Assembly (NCBI GenBank): GCA_013203755.1
Contig: JABMPI010000365.1
Coordinates: forward strand, 1 to 7,481
DNA length: 7,481 nt
Source: Bacteroidota bacterium
Lineage (GTDB): Bacteria > Bacteroidota > Bacteroidia > Bacteroidales > Prolixibacteraceae
Direction: 5' to 3'
Position numbers and translations under genes: made by a program. The notes under the pieces were generated by a model. The model was not told the origin of the DNA, ran no database searches, and saw only the letters and a program-made list of their open reading frames with translations. Shown here one piece after another: positions 6,213-7,481 of the stretch; position 1 is the stretch's first letter; every line of letters starts with the position of its first letter.

Positions 6213-6737
6213 TTAAAGTGTAGCTTGTCCTGGCTCCCAGTTACATCCGGTTAATCCCGGATTTTGAGTAGCTTCCAATGCACGCAAAACTTCTGCAACA
6301 TTTCTTCCGGTACCATCGTTATTTGCATTCACCCATTGAATAATTCCTTCAGGATCAACAATAAAAGTTACACGGTAAGCTACTGCCCCAGGTTGTAAAA
6401 TACCCAATTTTTTGCTTAAACATTTCGAAGTATCCGAAATTAACGGGAAAGTAAGACCTGCCAATTTTGGATCGTTATTCCTCCATGCCAAATGTACCTC
6501 TTCAGTATCGGTTGAAGCACCATACAATTCTGCATTTAACGCAGTAAATTTGCTATGGTTATTATTAAATTCTACAATCTCTGTTGGGCAGATAAAAGTA
6601 AAATCTTTTGGATACCAAAACATTACCATCCATTTTCCACCTTCTTTATGGTCGTTAGAACTAATGTCGCCAATTTGGTTATTTGCTAAAACTGCCGGCT
6701 TATTAAATTTTGGAAATTTGTCTCCTACTGATTTCAT
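6213..6737 (-). CDS. ahpC: AhpC-type 2-Cys peroxiredoxin
   Basis: This 174-residue thioredoxin-fold peroxidase reduces hydrogen peroxide and organic peroxides in the cytoplasm. The active-site motif PKDFTFICPTE holds P43, T47 and the peroxidatic C50, and R122 in YRVTFIVDP is the probable catalytic arginine. The C-terminal GCNWEPGQATL carries the resolving-cysteine candidate C165. By remembered sequence it is closer to the mycobacterial AhpC branch (KWRVVFFWPKDFTFVCPTE, ...CNW.KG.PTL) than to E. coli AhpC. It ends right after the TL, shorter than the 195-residue mycobacterial protein. An extra cysteine, C106, lies in SKCLSKKLGIL. No AhpF or AhpD reductase gene is in the window; the partner is unknown. 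It is first in a probable ahpC-osmC transcript, with a strong promoter match and an OxyR-like site upstream. Confidence 0.94.
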   Translation of the reverse strand: MKSVGDKFPKFNKPAVLANNQIGDISSNDHKEGGKWMVMFWYPKDFTFICPTEIVEFNNNHSKFTALNAELYGASTDTEEVHLAWRNNDPKLAGLTFPLISDTSKCLSKKLGILQPGAVAYRVTFIVDPEGIIQWVNANNDGTGRNVAEVLRALEATQNPGLTGCNWEPGQATL

Positions 6738-6791
6738 GATTTTTTTATTTTATTTTGTTAATACTATTTAAATCCTGTTAAAATTACAATG

Positions 6792-6823
6792 CAAATATAA
6801 CGTATCCCAACACTCCAGTCAAA
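6792..6823 (-). promoter_or_regulatory. Bacteroidota promoter of ahpC-osmC
   Basis: On the minus strand, TTTG (6823-6820) is followed after 20 bases by TATATTTG (6799-6792), an exact match to TAnnTTTG. Transcription should start near 6786, leaving a leader of about 48 A/T-rich bases before the ATG at 6737. Confidence 0.7.
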
Positions 6824-6840
6824 TTGATTTTTTTTAACCG

Positions 6841-6859
6841 ATATAGAAAAAAGCTATAT
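6841..6859. promoter_or_regulatory. OxyR-like ATAG-N7-CTAT palindrome upstream of ahpC
   Basis: ATATAG (6841-6846) and CTATAT (6854-6859) form a perfect inverted repeat with a 7-base spacer, so the ATAG-N7-CTAT core of the OxyR consensus is present. It is centred about 64 bases upstream of the predicted ahpC start, a usual place for OxyR activation, and OxyR is known to control ahpC in Bacteroides fragilis. Only one of the two tandem dimer sites of the full consensus is clear, so the call is tentative. Confidence 0.45.
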
Positions 6860-6970
6860 GAAAATCAAGTAATTGATTGAAACAGAATTATATCATACTG
6901 TATTTTTTACAAAAACAACCCCTCGAAATAATGTTCAACCTAATTATTCTAAATTAAAAGAAATAGAATC

Positions 6971-7001
6971 TTTGCTGATCCCCTTAATATCACTATATTT
7001 A
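6971..7001 (+). promoter_or_regulatory. Probable promoter of the Gfo/Idh/MocA oxidoreductase gene
   Basis: TTTG at 6971-6974 is followed after 19 bases by TATATTTA at 6994-7001, one base off TAnnTTTG. The predicted start near 7008 leaves a leader of about 56 bases to the ATG at 7064. Confidence 0.5.
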
Positions 7002-7063
7002 GACGTTTTTTTGAAAATATTATTGAAAGATAGATACCTATCCAATTAAAACTACAAATTATT

Positions 7064-7481
7064 ATGACAGAAAAATCGAACAAAATTTCGGTATCAAGGA
7101 GAGCTTTCCTTGGCACAACAGCTGCTGCTGCCGCTGGAATATCTATTATTCCAAGCCAAGCCGTTGCTGGGTTAGGACACAAAGCACCAAGTGACAAATT
7201 AAACATTGTTGGTATTGGTATTGGTGGAATGGGTGCTAGTAACCTTAGAAACATGGCTTCAGAAAATATCGTTGGTCTATGCGATGTGGATTGGAAATAT
7301 GCCAATAAGACATTTGAAACTTACCCAAAAGCCAAAAAATACAAAGATTGGCGCGTAATGTACGACGAGATGGGCGACCAATTTGACGCTGTAGTGGTTG
7401 CTACTGCTGACCACACGCATGCTGTTGTGGGTTCTACTGCTCTTGCAATGGGCAAACACGCTTATGTGCAAAAGCCTTTAA
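7064..7481 (+). CDS. Tat-exported Gfo/Idh/MocA-family NAD(P)-dependent oxidoreductase, 5' part
   Basis: The frame is open from the ATG at 7064 to the window end, giving 139 residues with the 3' end missing. A twin-arginine signal is clear: SRRAFL (11-16), then an Ala-rich hydrophobic stretch ending around SQAVAG (31-36). It is followed by a Rossmann nucleotide-binding motif, VGIGIGGMG (49-57). The segment DAVVVATADHTHAVV, then GKHAYVQKPL at the end of the window, is the family signature; here the usual EKP is QKP, as I recall for exported Bacteroidota members. Such enzymes oxidise or reduce sugars, inositols or related compounds, and these secreted forms often accompany carbohydrate degradation. 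Substrate cannot be told from the N-terminal half. Exported folded cofactor-bound enzyme is the natural reading of the Tat signal. The next gene downstream is not visible. Confidence 0.92.
   Translation, partial: MTEKSNKISVSRRAFLGTTAAAAAGISIIPSQAVAGLGHKAPSDKLNIVGIGIGGMGASNLRNMASENIVGLCDVDWKYANKTFETYPKAKKYKDWRVMYDEMGDQFDAVVVATADHTHAVVGSTALAMGKHAYVQKPL

Larger units (their letters stand above)
6738..7063. other. Divergent intergenic region between ahpC and the oxidoreductase gene
   Basis: These 326 AT-rich bases hold no gene. They contain the ahpC promoter (6792-6823, - strand), an OxyR-like palindrome (6841-6859) and a promoter for the rightward gene (6971-7001). The stretch 6861-6960 shows nothing I can name. 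Confidence 0.7.

Noticed and set aside
6412..6771. Plus-strand 119-codon frame opposite ahpC
   Set aside because: It is antisense to a clear peroxiredoxin and resembles no family.
7029..7042. Small hairpin GATAG-ATAC-CTATC in the oxidoreductase leader
   Set aside because: A five-base A/T-rich stem is expected by chance in such sequence, and no T run or known motif goes with it.
6949..7471. Minus-strand frames opposite the oxidoreductase start
   Set aside because: The plus strand carries an unmistakable Tat signal plus Gfo/Idh/MocA motifs. The minus frames are shadows.

Overview
The window is from a Bacteroidota genome, most likely an environmental or marine member of the Bacteroidales/Marinilabiliales side of the phylum (the order is an inference). 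Support comes from the AT-rich sequence, A-rich leaders without clear Shine-Dalgarno sites, promoters of the TTTG...TAnnTTTG type, an outer-membrane receptor of the Bacteroidota PF14905 type, SusC-like sequence signatures, and the intergenic inverted repeats typical of these genomes.

Layout. (1) Positions 2-1465, + strand: the 3' part of a TonB-dependent outer-membrane beta-barrel receptor. (2) Positions 1466-1854: a gene-free control region holding a repeat remnant, a hairpin terminator, a strikingly regular 20-bp-phased array of AACTG/CAGTT half-sites overlapping a promoter, and a REP-like double hairpin in the predicted leader. (3) Positions 1855-5588, + strand: a two-gene operon with overlapping TAATG stop/start. 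It encodes a BlaI/MecI-type repressor and an 1124-residue BlaR1-like M56 membrane metallopeptidase. (4) Positions 5589-5748: a nested inverted repeat and a bidirectional terminator between convergent genes. (5) Positions 6737 down to 5749, - strand: an ahpC-osmC peroxide-defence pair, with a good promoter and an OxyR-like ATAG-N7-CTAT site upstream. (6) Positions 7064-7481, + strand: the 5' part of a Tat-exported Gfo/Idh/MocA oxidoreductase, cut by the window end.

The most interesting object is the M56 protein. Its N-terminal 285 residues form an ordinary BlaR1-like zinc protease with an HEHIH site. The C-terminal region of about 840 residues, predicted to be periplasmic, is built from parts of the TonB/SusC uptake machinery: three carboxypeptidase-regulatory-like folds, a clear TonB C-terminal domain plus a second degenerate one, and two clear plus two decayed copies of the SusC plug signature, without any beta-barrel. 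With the repressor and the phased operator array, this looks like a signal-transduction cassette whose sensor was assembled from TonB-dependent transporter modules. That the sensor reads the state of the TonB/SusC apparatus is a hypothesis only; the domain architecture itself is visible.
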